Source of the DNA: Streptomyces sp. PR69
GTDB lineage: Bacteria > Actinomycetota > Actinomycetes > Streptomycetales > Streptomycetaceae
NCBI RefSeq assembly: GCF_026420845.1
Contig: NZ_JAOWCB010000005.1
Location: forward strand, 1-64,000
DNA length: 64,000 nucleotides
Direction: 5' to 3'
Part shown: piece after piece, positions 24,828 through 33,991 of the stretch
Layout of the letters: each line of letters begins with the position of its first letter
Numbering within the stretch: position 1 is the stretch's first letter
Position numbers and translations under genes: made by a program
The notes under the pieces: generated by a model
What the model saw: the letters and a program-made list of their open reading frames with translations, nothing else
Databases searched by the model: none
What the model was told of the DNA's origin: nothing

Positions 24828-25882
24828 GCGCGACCGCACCACCTGCCGCCACACCGCAGAAGACCGCGGACGAGCGGCTGCTGCACACCTCACCGCTGCG
24901 CAAGCTGCTCGGCCGCCCGGAACTGGGCTCGGTCGTCGGCGCCGTCGCGGTCTTCATCTTCTTCTCGGTCGTCGCAGATTCGTTTCTGCAGACCTCCAGC
25001 TTCTCCACCGTGCTGTACGCGGCCTCCACGCTCGGCATCATGGCCGTGCCGGTCGCGCTGCTGATGATCGGCGGGGAGTTCGACCTGTCGGCGGGCGTCC
25101 TGGTCACCACCTCGGCGCTGGTCTCCTCGATGGTCAGCTACCAGCTGACCGCGAACGTATGGGTCGGGGTGCTGGTGTCGCTGCTGGTCACCCTGGCCGT
25201 CGGGGTCTTCAACGGGCTGCTGCTCACCCGCACCAAGCTGCCCAGCTTCATCATCACGCTCGGCACCTTCCTGATGCTGACCGGCCTCAATCTCGGCTTC
25301 ACCAAGCTGATCAGCGGCACGGTCTCCACCAAGTCCATCGCCGACATGGACGGCTTTGAATCCGCGAAGTCGCTGTTCGCCTCCCAGCTCACCATCGGTG
25401 ACATCAGCCTCAAAGTGACGATCCTGTGGTGGTTCGCCCTGGTGGCCCTGGCCACCTGGATTCTGCTGCGCACCCGCTTCGGAAACTGGATCTTCGCGGT
25501 CGGCGGCAACGCGCCCGCGGCGCGCGCGGTCGGCGTGCCGGTCGTCAAGACCAAGATCGGGCTGTATCTGGGCGTCGGCTTCTGCGCCTGGGTCTCCGGG
25601 CAGCATCTGCTGTTCTCGTTCGACGTCGTCCAGTCCGGCGAGGGCGTCGGCAACGAGCTGACGTACATCATCGCGGCCGTCATCGGCGGCTGTCTGATCA
25701 CCGGCGGCTACGGGTCGGCGATCGGCTCCGCGGTCGGCGCGTTCATCTTCGGCATGACCAGCAAGGGGATCGTCTACGCGGAGTGGAACCCGGACTGGTT
25801 CAAGTTCTTCCTCGGGGCGATGCTCCTACTGGCCACCCTGCTGAACGCATGGGTCCGCAAGCGCGCGGAGGCGACGAAATGA
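24824..25882 (+). CDS. ribose/inositol-type ABC transporter permease
   Basis: A 352-residue inner membrane permease of the RbsC/BPD_transp_2 family with about ten hydrophobic segments, including [18 protein letters not shown], the [15 protein letters not shown] region typical for the family, and a conserved [15 protein letters not shown] loop. ATG 24824 overlaps the stop of the second binding protein and the stop overlaps the ATPase start (ATGA), so all are co-translated. Confidence 0.93.
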   Translation: MSATAPPAATPQKTADERLLHTSPLRKLLGRPELGSVVGAVAVFIFFSVVADSFLQTSSFSTVLYAASTLGIMAVPVALLMIGGEFDLSAGVLVTTSALVSSMVSYQLTANVWVGVLVSLLVTLAVGVFNGLLLTRTKLPSFIITLGTFLMLTGLNLGFTKLISGTVSTKSIADMDGFESAKSLFASQLTIGDISLKVTILWWFALVALATWILLRTRFGNWIFAVGGNAPAARAVGVPVVKTKIGLYLGVGFCAWVSGQHLLFSFDVVQSGEGVGNELTYIIAAVIGGCLITGGYGSAIGSAVGAFIFGMTSKGIVYAEWNPDWFKFFLGAMLLLATLLNAWVRKRAEATK

Positions 25883-26676
25883 CGACGACGACCGCTGTCC
25901 CGGCCCCCCTCGTCGAGCTGACCGACGTCAGCAAGCACTACGGCAACATCCGCGCCCTCGAAGGCGTCTCCCTGCGGGTCGACGCCGGGCAGATCACCTG
26001 CGTGCTGGGCGACAACGGCGCGGGCAAGTCCACCCTCATCAAGATCATCGCGGGTCTGCACCAGCATGACGCGGGCGCCTTCCGCATCGAGGGCGAGGAC
26101 ACCCGCCTCGCCAACCCGCGCGAGGCGCTGGACCGGGGCATCGCCACCGTCTACCAGGACCTCGCCGTCGTCCCCCTGATGCCCGTCTGGCGGAACTTCT
26201 TCCTCGGCTCCGAGCCGACGAAGGGCGCGGGACCCTTCAAACGGCTCGACGTCGCCACGATGCGGGAGACCACGCGCGCGGAGCTGCTGCGGATGGGCAT
26301 CGACCTCCGCGACGTCGACCAGCCCATCGGCACGCTCTCCGGCGGCGAACGCCAGTGCGTGGCGATCGCCCGCGCCGTCTACTTCGGCGCGAAGGTCCTC
26401 GTCCTCGACGAACCGACCGCCGCGCTCGGCGTCAAGCAGTCCGGTGTCGTCCTGAAGTACGTCGCGGCGGCGCGGGACGCGGGACTGGGCGTGGTGCTCA
26501 TCACTCACAACCCGCACCACGCCTATCTGGTCGGCGACCGCTTCGTCCTGCTGAAGCGGGGCGCGATGACGGCGAGCCACACGAAGGACTCGGTGAGCCT
26601 GGATGAGCTGACGCGGCAGATGGCGGGCGGGAGCGAGCTGGACGACCTGCGGCACGAGCTGGAGCGGCAGGGGTGA
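25879..26676 (+). CDS. sugar ABC transporter ATP-binding protein (single domain)
   Basis: A 265-residue ATPase: Walker [12 protein letters not shown]-loop [10 protein letters not shown], signature [14 protein letters not shown], Walker [13 protein letters not shown], and switch His (LITHNPHH). It is one domain long, unlike RbsA/MglA which have two, so it should act as a homodimer. ATG 25879 overlaps the permease stop. Confidence 0.93.
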   Translation: MTTTTAVPAPLVELTDVSKHYGNIRALEGVSLRVDAGQITCVLGDNGAGKSTLIKIIAGLHQHDAGAFRIEGEDTRLANPREALDRGIATVYQDLAVVPLMPVWRNFFLGSEPTKGAGPFKRLDVATMRETTRAELLRMGIDLRDVDQPIGTLSGGERQCVAIARAVYFGAKVLVLDEPTAALGVKQSGVVLKYVAAARDAGLGVVLITHNPHHAYLVGDRFVLLKRGAMTASHTKDSVSLDELTRQMAGGSELDDLRHELERQG

Positions 26677-26943
26677 CAACCGGGGCTGAAGCCCCGGACC
26701 GAATCCCGTTTCCCGGGGGCTCCGCCCCCGGACCCCCGCTCCTCAAACGCCGGAGGGGCTGGAATTTGGCTGCGCCAATTCAGCCCGTCCGGCGATTGAG
26801 GACACGGCCGAAGGCCGTACGGGGGGTCCGGGGGCCTGCCCCCAGTTTCGGGAACGGCCCGCCGCAGGCGGACCCGCCCCCCGCCCGCTCCCGATGGCAG
26901 AATCGGTTCCTGACCGCCGTCCGCCCCCAACCCCCCAGGGGAC
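26677..26943. repeat. terminator/repeat block after the sugar transport operon
   Basis: Begins with CCGGGGC-TGAA-GCCCCGG (26680-26697), four bases after the ATPase stop, then CCGGGGGC-TCC-GCCCCCGG (26713-26731). These are followed by the modules CCTCAAACGCCGG, TTTGGCTGCGCCAA, CCGGCGATTGAGG and ACGGCCGAAGGCCGT found in other intergenic blocks. The first hairpins are probably the operon terminator; the remainder is the repeat family. Confidence 0.7.
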
Positions 26944-28104
26944 ATGAGTACGTACCGCGACTTCGCGAACCGAGGCTCCGCCCGCGCCACCGTCCTGCGG
27001 ACCGTGGGGACACGCGAGCGCCGCTCGCATCTGTCCGCGCCGCGGGTGCCGACCGTCGGGATCGACATCGGCGGCACCAAGGTGATGGCGGGCGTCGTCG
27101 ACGCCGACGGGGTGATCCTGGAGAAGGTCCGCACGGAGACGCCGGACAAGTCCAAGAGCCCCAAGGTCGTCGAGGACGTCATCTGCGAGCTGGTGCTCGA
27201 CCTCTCCGACCGCCATGACGTGCACGCCGTGGGCATCGGCGCGGCCGGCTGGGTCGACGCAGACCGCTCCAGCGTGCTCTTCGCCCCCCATCTCGCCTGG
27301 CGCAACGAGCCCCTTCGGGACGCGCTCTCCGGCCGCCTCGCCGTCCCCGTGCTGGTGGACAACGACGCGAACGCGGCCGCCTGGGCGGAGTGGCGCTTCG
27401 GCGCGGGCCGCGGCGAGGACCACCTCGTCATGATCACGCTCGGCACGGGCATCGGCGGCGCGATCCTGGAGGACGGCCGGGTCAAGCGCGGCAAGTACGG
27501 GGTGGCCGGCGAGTTCGGCCATATGCAGGTGGTGCCCGGCGGTCATCGCTGCCCCTGCGGCAACCGCGGCTGCTGGGAGCAGTACAGCTCGGGCAACGCC
27601 CTGGTGCGCGAGGCCCGTGAGCTGGCCGCCGCGGACTCCCCGGTCGCGTACAACATCATCGAACGGGTCAAGGGGAACATCCCGGACATCACCGGCCCGC
27701 TGATCACCGAGCTGGCCCGGGAAGGCGACGCCATGTGCGTCGAGCTTCTGGAGGACATAGGGCAGTGGCTCGGCGTGGGCATCGCCAACCTCGCCGCCGC
27801 CCTCGACCCCTCCTGCTTTGTCATCGGCGGCGGAGTCAGCGCCGCCGACGACCTCCTCATCGGTCCCGCACGCGACGCCTTCCGCCGCCATCTCACCGGC
27901 CGCGGCTACCGCCCCGAGGCCCGTATCGCCAAGGCCCAGCTCGGCCCCGAAGCCGGTATGGTCGGCGCCGCGGACCTCGCCAGGCTGGTGGCGCGCCGCT
28001 TCCGCCGGGCCACCCGGCGCCGGGTGGAGCGCCATGAGCGGTACGAGCGCTATGCGCAGGCGCTCCGCAACCCGAGCACTGCCCGCCCCACCCAGGAACC
28101 GTAG
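26944..28104 (+). CDS. ROK-family sugar kinase (glucokinase-like)
   Basis: A 386-residue kinase: phosphate-1 motif GIDIGGTKVMAGVVD, DNDANAAAWAEW, the phosphate-2 motif LGTGIGGAI and the ROK zinc motif CPCGNRGCWE near residue 201. The DNA-binding domain of ROK repressors is absent; the 35-residue N-terminal extension is short and basic, so this is an enzyme. It probably phosphorylates the sugar imported by the upstream ABC system. The C-terminus is Arg-rich and low-complexity. Confidence 0.9.
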   Translation: MSTYRDFANRGSARATVLRTVGTRERRSHLSAPRVPTVGIDIGGTKVMAGVVDADGVILEKVRTETPDKSKSPKVVEDVICELVLDLSDRHDVHAVGIGAAGWVDADRSSVLFAPHLAWRNEPLRDALSGRLAVPVLVDNDANAAAWAEWRFGAGRGEDHLVMITLGTGIGGAILEDGRVKRGKYGVAGEFGHMQVVPGGHRCPCGNRGCWEQYSSGNALVREARELAAADSPVAYNIIERVKGNIPDITGPLITELAREGDAMCVELLEDIGQWLGVGIANLAAALDPSCFVIGGGVSAADDLLIGPARDAFRRHLTGRGYRPEARIAKAQLGPEAGMVGAADLARLVARRFRRATRRRVERHERYERYAQALRNPSTARPTQEP

Positions 28105-28106
28105 CC

Positions 28107-28709
28107 ATGACCCTGCCCCACCAGCCGCCGTCCGCGCCCCCGCCCGCCCGGCGCCCGGAGTCCGGCCAGATTCCGGAGCCCGAGACCCGTCGCCGCATGG
28201 TCCTGCGCCGTCTGCTGACGCTCGTCATCATTTTGCTGCTGATCGGCGTCCCGGCCGGCTATCTCGTGGTCTCCGCCCAGCAGAGCCGGGCCAGCGGCCG
28301 TGACAAGGAGGCCGAGTCCTCGGCCACCGGTCTGCGCGAAGTCTGGCCCTCGCTGATGAAGCGCCGCATCTTCGAGGTGCCGATCCCCTCCGGCTCCGCC
28401 CACGTCGCCTACTACGAGACCAGCAACTGGAAGACCAGCCGGCTGTATGTGCAGTTCCGTACGTCCCCCCAGGGGCTGGACGCCTTCCTGAAGGACGTCG
28501 GGACGAGCCGCGCGGAACTGGCCGACGGCGAGGTCGCCATCAGCGACCGCGACGCGGAGACCGTCGGCTGGGACTTCGACGTGCCCGGCCATGACTGGCG
28601 CGGGATCGTCCAAGAGCAGCAGGCCCCCCGGCCGACCAGGGACATCACGGTCGATCTGACCGAACCCGACCGCCCCTGGGTGTACGTGGTCTCCGCCACC
28701 AACCCCTGA
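28107..28709 (+). CDS. single-pass membrane protein of unknown function
   Basis: A 200-residue protein with a Pro-rich cytoplasmic N-terminus, one transmembrane helix (RRLLTLVIILLLIGVPAGYL, about residues 34-53) and an extracytoplasmic domain of about 145 residues. ATG 28107 is two bases after the stop of the ROK kinase, so it is probably co-transcribed. No known domain recognised. Confidence 0.75.
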   Translation: MTLPHQPPSAPPPARRPESGQIPEPETRRRMVLRRLLTLVIILLLIGVPAGYLVVSAQQSRASGRDKEAESSATGLREVWPSLMKRRIFEVPIPSGSAHVAYYETSNWKTSRLYVQFRTSPQGLDAFLKDVGTSRAELADGEVAISDRDAETVGWDFDVPGHDWRGIVQEQQAPRPTRDITVDLTEPDRPWVYVVSATNP

Positions 28710-28759
28710 ATGCCCGGCCCCTGAACGGACCATGCCACGCAGTCATTACCGTGGGTCGG

Positions 28760-30094
28760 GTGAGTGAGACGCATACGCCCCCGCAGACCCTGCAGCACCG
28801 GTGGGACGGCCCGGACGACGCCCCCGTACTCGTCCTCGGGCCATCGCTCGCCACCACCTGGCATATGTGGGACCGGCAGATAGCCGAGCTGACCCGCCAG
28901 TGGCGGGTGCTGCGCTTCGATCTGCCCGGCCACGGCGGAGCGCCCGCGCACCCCGCCGCCTCCATCACAGACCTCGCGGACCGGCTGCTCGCCACGCTCG
29001 ACGAACTGGGCGTCCAGCGCTTCGGCTACGCGGGCTGCGCGGTGGGCGGCGCGGTCGGCATCGAGCTGGCGCTGCGCCGCCCCGACCGGATTGCCGCGCT
29101 GGCGCTGGTCGCCGCCTCCCCGCGCTTCGGCACCGCCGACGAGTTCCGCCAGCGCGGGGTGGTCGTCCGCACCAACGGCCTTGACCCGATCGCCCGCAGC
29201 GCGCCCGAGCGCTGGTTCACCCACTCCTTCGCCGCTTCTCAGCCCGCGATCGTGGAGTGGGCGGTGCAGATGGTCCGCACCACCGATCCGGGCTGCTATG
29301 TCGCCGCCTGCGAGGCGCTCGCCGCCTTTGACGTCACCGCGGAACTCGGCCGGATCGCCGTGCCCGCCCTGGTGGTCGTCGGCTCCGAGGACCAGATCAC
29401 CGGGCCCGCCGAGGCCCGCACACTGGTCGCGGGCATCCCCGACGCCCGGCTCGCCCTGGTGCCCGGGGCCTCTCATCTGGCCCCCGTCGAGCAGCCCGCG
29501 GCCGTCACGGAGCTGCTCGTCCACCACTTCGCGACCGCCTGGCAGTCCGCCCCCGCGGGCGTGGACGCGCCCCCCGGGCCCGTACACCACGCCCCTCCGC
29601 CCGAGCCCCCCGGGCCCGTGTCCGCGGCGCCTGCCGCGCCCGCCGCGCCCGCGGTCCCGGCGGCCGAGCCCGGACCGGCCGGGACCGCCGCCGGCGTGAC
29701 CGGGCCGATGCGCCCCGATCCGTACGAGGCGGGGATGCGGGTACGCCGCGAAGTGCTGGGCGACGCCCATGTGGACCGGGCGACGGCGGCCGCCGACGAC
29801 TTCACCCGTGACTTCCAGGACCTGGTCACCCGCTACGCCTGGGGCGAGATCTGGACCCGTGACGGCCTGGACCTGCGCACCCGGAGCTGTGTCACCCTCA
29901 CCGCGCTCGTCGCGGGCGGCCACCTCGACGAGCTGGCCTTCCACACCCGCGCCGCCCTGCGCAACGGGCTGAGCCCCGCCGAGATCCGCGAGGTGCTGCT
30001 GCACGCGGCCGTCTACTGCGGGGTCCCCGCGGCCAATGCGGCGTTCCGTGTCGCACAGGCGGTCATCCGGGAGGAGACGGGCCCCCGTCCATAG
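28760..30094 (+). CDS. PcaD-PcaC-like fusion with a missing nucleophile
   Basis: A 444-residue fusion of an alpha/beta hydrolase (about 1-255, 3-oxoadipate enol-lactonase-like) and a carboxymuconolactone decarboxylase domain (about 325-440, YEAGMRVRREVLGDAHVDRA and HAAVYCGVPAANAAF), joined by a 70-residue Pro/Ala linker. In the nucleophile elbow the expected Gly-x-Ser-x-Gly-Gly reads GCAVGG, Ala (GCG) replacing Ser, while the acid (GSEDQ) and His (GASHLAPVEQ) are kept. No other protocatechuate genes are nearby. GTG 28760 lies 7 nt after TACCGT (leaderless); GTG 28751 is the alternative. Confidence 0.85.
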   Translation: MSETHTPPQTLQHRWDGPDDAPVLVLGPSLATTWHMWDRQIAELTRQWRVLRFDLPGHGGAPAHPAASITDLADRLLATLDELGVQRFGYAGCAVGGAVGIELALRRPDRIAALALVAASPRFGTADEFRQRGVVVRTNGLDPIARSAPERWFTHSFAASQPAIVEWAVQMVRTTDPGCYVAACEALAAFDVTAELGRIAVPALVVVGSEDQITGPAEARTLVAGIPDARLALVPGASHLAPVEQPAAVTELLVHHFATAWQSAPAGVDAPPGPVHHAPPPEPPGPVSAAPAAPAAPAVPAAEPGPAGTAAGVTGPMRPDPYEAGMRVRREVLGDAHVDRATAAADDFTRDFQDLVTRYAWGEIWTRDGLDLRTRSCVTLTALVAGGHLDELAFHTRAALRNGLSPAEIREVLLHAAVYCGVPAANAAFRVAQAVIREETGPRP

Positions 30095-30106
30095 CAGGAT
30101 GGGGGC

Positions 30107-30739
30107 ATGAGGCTCACCAAGAAGAGGCACGCCTGCATCCGGCTGGAGAAGGACGGGCAGACGCTCGTCATCGACCCCGGCGCCTTCACCGAGGAGGACG
30201 CGGCGCTCGGCGCGGACGTCATCCTCGTCACGCACGAGCACATCGACCACTTCAACGAGCAGCGGCTGCGCACCGCCCTGGAGGCCAATCCGGCCGCGGC
30301 CCTGTGGACCCTGCGCAGCGTCGCCGGCCAGATGGCGGGGGCCTTCCCCGGCAGGGTCCACACGGTCGGCCACGGCGACCGCTTCACCGCCGCCGGATTC
30401 GATGTGCAGGTCCATGGCGAGCTGCACGCCGTGATCCACCCGGACATTCCGAGGATCACCAATGTCGGCTATCTCGTGGACGGTTCCGTCTTCCATCCCG
30501 GCGATGCGCTGACCGTCCCCGAGCACCCGGTCGACACGCTGATGCTGCCCGTGCACGCGCCCTGGAACAAGATCTCCGAAGTGATCGACTATGTCCGCGA
30601 GGTGAAGCCGCGGCGCGCCGTCGACATCCATGACGCCCTGCTCACCGATCTCGCGCGGCCGATCTACGACAGCCAGATCGGCGCGCTCGGCGGTGCGGAG
30701 CACGGCCGGCTGACGCCGGGCGAGAGCACGGACCTGTGA
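30107..30739 (+). CDS. MBL-fold metallohydrolase (UlaG-like)
   Basis: A 210-residue metallo-beta-lactamase-fold protein: LTKKRHACIRLEKDG start strand, metal motif THEHIDHF near residue 46, VHGELHAVIHPDIP, and the GDALTVPE / LPVHAPWNK / DIHDALL segments typical of UlaG-type hydrolases. Substrate unknown. ATG 30107 lies 6 nt after CAGGAT, so a leaderless transcript is possible, although the gene is also only 12 nt after the preceding stop. Confidence 0.88.
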   Translation: MRLTKKRHACIRLEKDGQTLVIDPGAFTEEDAALGADVILVTHEHIDHFNEQRLRTALEANPAAALWTLRSVAGQMAGAFPGRVHTVGHGDRFTAAGFDVQVHGELHAVIHPDIPRITNVGYLVDGSVFHPGDALTVPEHPVDTLMLPVHAPWNKISEVIDYVREVKPRRAVDIHDALLTDLARPIYDSQIGALGGAEHGRLTPGESTDL

Positions 30740-30825
30740 CGACAGGCCCCCGCTGAGGGACTGTCGTCCGGATCGGGAGCGCAGCCCGCCGGTGACTGTC
30801 GGACCCCGCCGTTAGGGTGGGGTCC

Positions 30826-31605
30826 ATGCGCATCGCCACCTGGAACGTCAACTCGATCACCGCTCGGCTGCCCCGGCTGCTGGCCTGGCTGGAGAGCAGC
30901 GGCACCGATGTGCTGTGCATCCAGGAGACCAAGTGCACCGCCGAGCAGTTCCCCGCCGACGAGCTGCGCGAGCTCGGCTATGAATCGGCCGTCCACGCCG
31001 ACGGCCGGTGGAACGGGGTGGCGCTGGTCTCCCGCGTCGGTCTTTCGGACGTCGTCATGGGCCTCCCCGGCGGTCCGGCGTACGAGGGGGTGCAGGAGCC
31101 CCGCGCGATCTCCGCGAGCTGCGGCCCGGTCCGCCTCTGGTCGGTCTATGTGCCCAACGGCCGGGAGGTCGCCCATGACCACTACACCTACAAGCTGCGC
31201 TGGCTGGAGGCGCTGAGGTCGGCCGTCGCGCAGGACGCGGCGGCAGAGCGGCCGTTCGCCGTGCTGGGGGACTTCAATATCGCGCCCGCCGACGAGGACG
31301 TATGGGACATCGCCGCCTTCGAGGGCTCCACCCATGTCACCGCCGCCGAGCGGGGAGCGCTTGAGTCCCTCCGCTCCGCCGGGCTCTCGGATGTGGTGCC
31401 CCGCCCCCTCAAGTACGACCACCCGTTCACGTACTGGGACTACCGCCAGCTGTGCTTCCCCAAGAACCGCGGCATGCGCATCGACCTGGTGTATGGGAAC
31501 GGCCCGTTCGCGGGGGCCGTCAAGGACAGCTATGTGGACCGGGAGGAGCGCAAGGGCAAGGGCGCGTCGGACCATGCGCCCGTGGTCGTCGATCTCGACG
31601 TCTGA
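30826..31605 (+). CDS. xthA: exodeoxyribonuclease III / AP endonuclease
   Basis: A 259-residue EEP-superfamily nuclease for base-excision repair. Motifs: ATWNVNSITARLPRLLAWL, IQETKCTAEQFP (metal Glu), GDFNIAPADEDVWD, FTYWDYR, RGMRIDLVYG and KGASDHAPVVVDLDV (catalytic Asp-His). ATG 30826 is preferred to GTG 30817: TAGGGT at 30813-30818 is followed by 7 nt and the ATG, the leaderless pattern, and the protein then begins MRIATWNVN as in other ExoIII. Confidence 0.93.
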   Translation: MRIATWNVNSITARLPRLLAWLESSGTDVLCIQETKCTAEQFPADELRELGYESAVHADGRWNGVALVSRVGLSDVVMGLPGGPAYEGVQEPRAISASCGPVRLWSVYVPNGREVAHDHYTYKLRWLEALRSAVAQDAAAERPFAVLGDFNIAPADEDVWDIAAFEGSTHVTAAERGALESLRSAGLSDVVPRPLKYDHPFTYWDYRQLCFPKNRGMRIDLVYGNGPFAGAVKDSYVDREERKGKGASDHAPVVVDLDV

Positions 31606-31663
31606 CGGTTGCCGACGCGCGCCTGGTGGTGCGCGCGGCTGCCGGGATGCGAGGGTGAGTGGT

Positions 31664-32119
31664 ATGAACATCCCTTTCTTGGACAGCTGGCTCAAGCGTC
31701 TCGGCGGTGACCAGGAAGACGGGACTTCGGCCGCGTCTCCCCGCGTGGACGACCCCGCGCATGCGGCGGCCGTGGCCGAACTGCTCGCGGAGTGCGAGCT
31801 GCTGCGTGTCCGGGCGGGGGAGGCCGGGCTCGCCCTGGACGACTCGCCGGACTCACTGGCCGCCCTCGACCAGCTCCCGCCACGCTGGCGCGAGGACCCC
31901 GAGGAGCTGCCCTGGCTGGGCAATGACGCGGGCCTCTACCTCGGCACGGTGATCGTCCGTACGGTGCCCGGCGCGCACTGGCACATCCGCCCCGGCGGGC
32001 ACCCCGTGGTGGAGCTGGCCTCCGGCCGCGCCGTCAATGTGGTCGAGGCGGGGCTCGACTGGGCGATGGCGGGCGCGCCGGAGCTGTCTCTGGTCTATGC
32101 CGAGGCGGCCGAGGCGTAG
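31664..32119 (+). CDS. conserved small protein (DUF6278-like)
   Basis: A 151-residue acidic cytoplasmic protein beginning MNIPFLDSWLKRLGGD, with the conserved region LGNDAGLYLGTVIVRTVPGA and WHIRPGGHPVVELASGRAVN. From memory it resembles the Streptomyces DUF6278 family of unknown function. It follows xthA by 58 nt. Confidence 0.65.
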   Translation: MNIPFLDSWLKRLGGDQEDGTSAASPRVDDPAHAAAVAELLAECELLRVRAGEAGLALDDSPDSLAALDQLPPRWREDPEELPWLGNDAGLYLGTVIVRTVPGAHWHIRPGGHPVVELASGRAVNVVEAGLDWAMAGAPELSLVYAEAAEA

Positions 32120-32254
32120 AGCGGGACTGTCCGCCGGGCGGGCCAGGATTAATACGGCTTATGCCCCCTTTATGCGTGTCCTGAGCGAAGTCCCTTTTCG
32201 GGGCGGATAGTTTGCGGAGGACAGCTCGCCCGGACCCCCGGCGGCAGCCGATGA
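32120..32254. other. short convergent intergenic region
   Basis: No gene. Slightly AT-richer stretch (TTAATACGGC, CCTTTATGCG) between two convergent genes. A weak stem around CCCTTTTCGGGG (about 32191-32202) is the only terminator-like feature seen. Confidence 0.4.
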
Positions 32255-33871
32255 TCACTCCTTGCGCAGCGGAACCGACAGATACGACGGATCGGTTGCG
32301 GACGAGGAGAAGGTCAGCTGTGCGCCGGATGGGTTGTGCTCGATATAGAGGGGATCGACCGTGTCGACGACCAGGGCGAGCCGGTGGCCCGCCGGCACGT
32401 CGTACGCGGTGGAGAACAGCTCCAGATCCACGCTGAACGGCGTGCCCGGTGTCCTGCCGTGGAAGGTGTACGGCGCGTTGCTGATGAGCTTGCCGATGCC
32501 GAGGGGGCCCACATCGTACAGATAGGCGACGAGCGTCCCGCTCCCCTTGGTGCTGGTGACCGTGGTGTGCAGCTTCGCCGTGCCGCGCAGCCGCTGCTCG
32601 GAGCCGTACCGCTCGGACTGCCAGACGGCGGCGAAGGAGCGCGGGAGGAAGGGGACCACGGCCATCGGCGGAAGCTTCAGGAACTGGTCGAGGGTGTTGG
32701 ACAGCATCACCGTCCCGCCGTTCGCCCCTGAGTCGACGTTCGCGTAGATCCTCTTGCGGCCGTCCAGTGCGATCTTCCGCTCGGTCGCGCCGACCGACTT
32801 CCAGTCCGGGTATCCCTCGTAGCCGCCGCCGGTGCGGGAGACGAGCTGGACGGGCTGTTCCCGGTCGATGCCGTTGTCGACGCCCTTGAGATAGCGGTCG
32901 AACCAGCGGTGGGCGCTGCTCCATACGTCGTTGGGCAGCCCGAGCAGCCCCGGCGCCTCGGCGGTGGCATGGTCGCCGGGGCGGAACTCCAGCCGTTTGG
33001 GGCCGGTCAGCTTCTCGTAGAAGGACGCGTACTGGTTGGGCGGGAAGACCGTGTCGCCCCAGGCGTTGCCGAGCATCACGGCCGCGCCGTTGTCGTTGAT
33101 CCGGTCGAGATAGGCGGCGGGGGAGCGCTTCCAGCCCCAGTCGGTCATCTGCTGTTCCCTGGCCAGGTTGGAGCCGAGGAAGTCCTTGAGAATCCGCTGC
33201 ATTTCCTCGCTGGGCCGGCCGGTGAGATAGCCGGCCCCGCCGAGCAGCCCGGCGGCCTGGCGATGCTGGGTGCGGCCGCTGTAGATGGAGCCGATGAGAT
33301 CGGCCCAGCCGCTCAGCGCCACCACGGCCTTGATGCGCTTGTCATGCGCGGCGGCCAGCAGGCTGATGCCGGCGCCGTAGGAGACCCCGGCCACTCCGAT
33401 GCGCTGGGGGTCGGCCGGGGTGTTGGCCAGCGTCCAGTCGATGACCCGGGAGGCGTCGGCGACATCCGGGGGGCCGGCGACCTCGATGCGGCCGCCTGAC
33501 TGCCAGAAGCCGCGGGTGTTGTAACTCACCACCACATAGCCGGAGTCGGCGAGCTTGCGGGCCTGGGCGAGATACTCGATCTGCGGCATGGCCCAGCTCG
33601 TCGGCAGCACGATCGCCGGATAGCGGCGGTGGCCGTCCGAGTCGGCGGGGACGACGGCATTGGCCTTGAGGACTGTGCCGCCGTCGCCCTCGATGTCGGC
33701 GAACCGCACGCCCGTCGCCCCTGATGTGCCGTAGGCGTCCATGCCGCGGACATCCGCTGAGGCGGTCGCGGCGGGGGAGGCAGGCGCGCTGACCACGGCC
33801 GGTCCCGCGAGAAGTGCCGCGGAAACCGTGCCGATCGCGGCCGTACGCAGAGCGGTGCGCGTCAGTGCCAC
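32255..33871 (-). CDS. secreted CocE/NonD-like alpha/beta hydrolase
   Basis: A 538-residue exported hydrolase of the X-Pro dipeptidyl-peptidase S15/CocE type. An N-terminal signal peptide (ALRTAAIGTVSAALLAGPAV, cleavage near Ala 37) is followed by the alpha/beta hydrolase domain with nucleophile elbow GVSYGAG near residue 165, the His in FRPGDHATAEAP, and a C-terminal beta-sandwich (PepX_C) from about 380. It may be an acyl-peptidase or esterase; substrate unknown. GTG 33871 has GAGGAG upstream. It is convergent with the DUF6278-like gene. Confidence 0.88.
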   Translation of the reverse strand: MALTRTALRTAAIGTVSAALLAGPAVVSAPASPAATASADVRGMDAYGTSGATGVRFADIEGDGGTVLKANAVVPADSDGHRRYPAIVLPTSWAMPQIEYLAQARKLADSGYVVVSYNTRGFWQSGGRIEVAGPPDVADASRVIDWTLANTPADPQRIGVAGVSYGAGISLLAAAHDKRIKAVVALSGWADLIGSIYSGRTQHRQAAGLLGGAGYLTGRPSEEMQRILKDFLGSNLAREQQMTDWGWKRSPAAYLDRINDNGAAVMLGNAWGDTVFPPNQYASFYEKLTGPKRLEFRPGDHATAEAPGLLGLPNDVWSSAHRWFDRYLKGVDNGIDREQPVQLVSRTGGGYEGYPDWKSVGATERKIALDGRKRIYANVDSGANGGTVMLSNTLDQFLKLPPMAVVPFLPRSFAAVWQSERYGSEQRLRGTAKLHTTVTSTKGSGTLVAYLYDVGPLGIGKLISNAPYTFHGRTPGTPFSVDLELFSTAYDVPAGHRLALVVDTVDPLYIEHNPSGAQLTFSSSATDPSYLSVPLRKE

Positions 33872-33923
33872 GGGTCACTCCTCACTCGTGTCAGCAAAGT
33901 GACCCGAAGGTAACCGCGATGAC

Positions 33924-33963
33924 TTACCCGTGGTAACCAGTCGGTATGTTACGTAAGAGTAAC
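33924..33963. promoter_or_regulatory. palindromes upstream of the CocE-like gene
   Basis: TTACC-CGT-GGTAA (33924-33936), a perfect 13-bp palindrome, and GTTAC-GTAAGA-GTAAC (33948-33963) occur in the AT-richer 120 bp between this gene and the L,D-transpeptidase. GGTAACC is repeated (about 33909 and 33932). They could bind a repressor encoded elsewhere. Confidence 0.45.
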
Positions 33964-33991
33964 AATCATGGGTGCGGCCGCCGGCGTCCCG

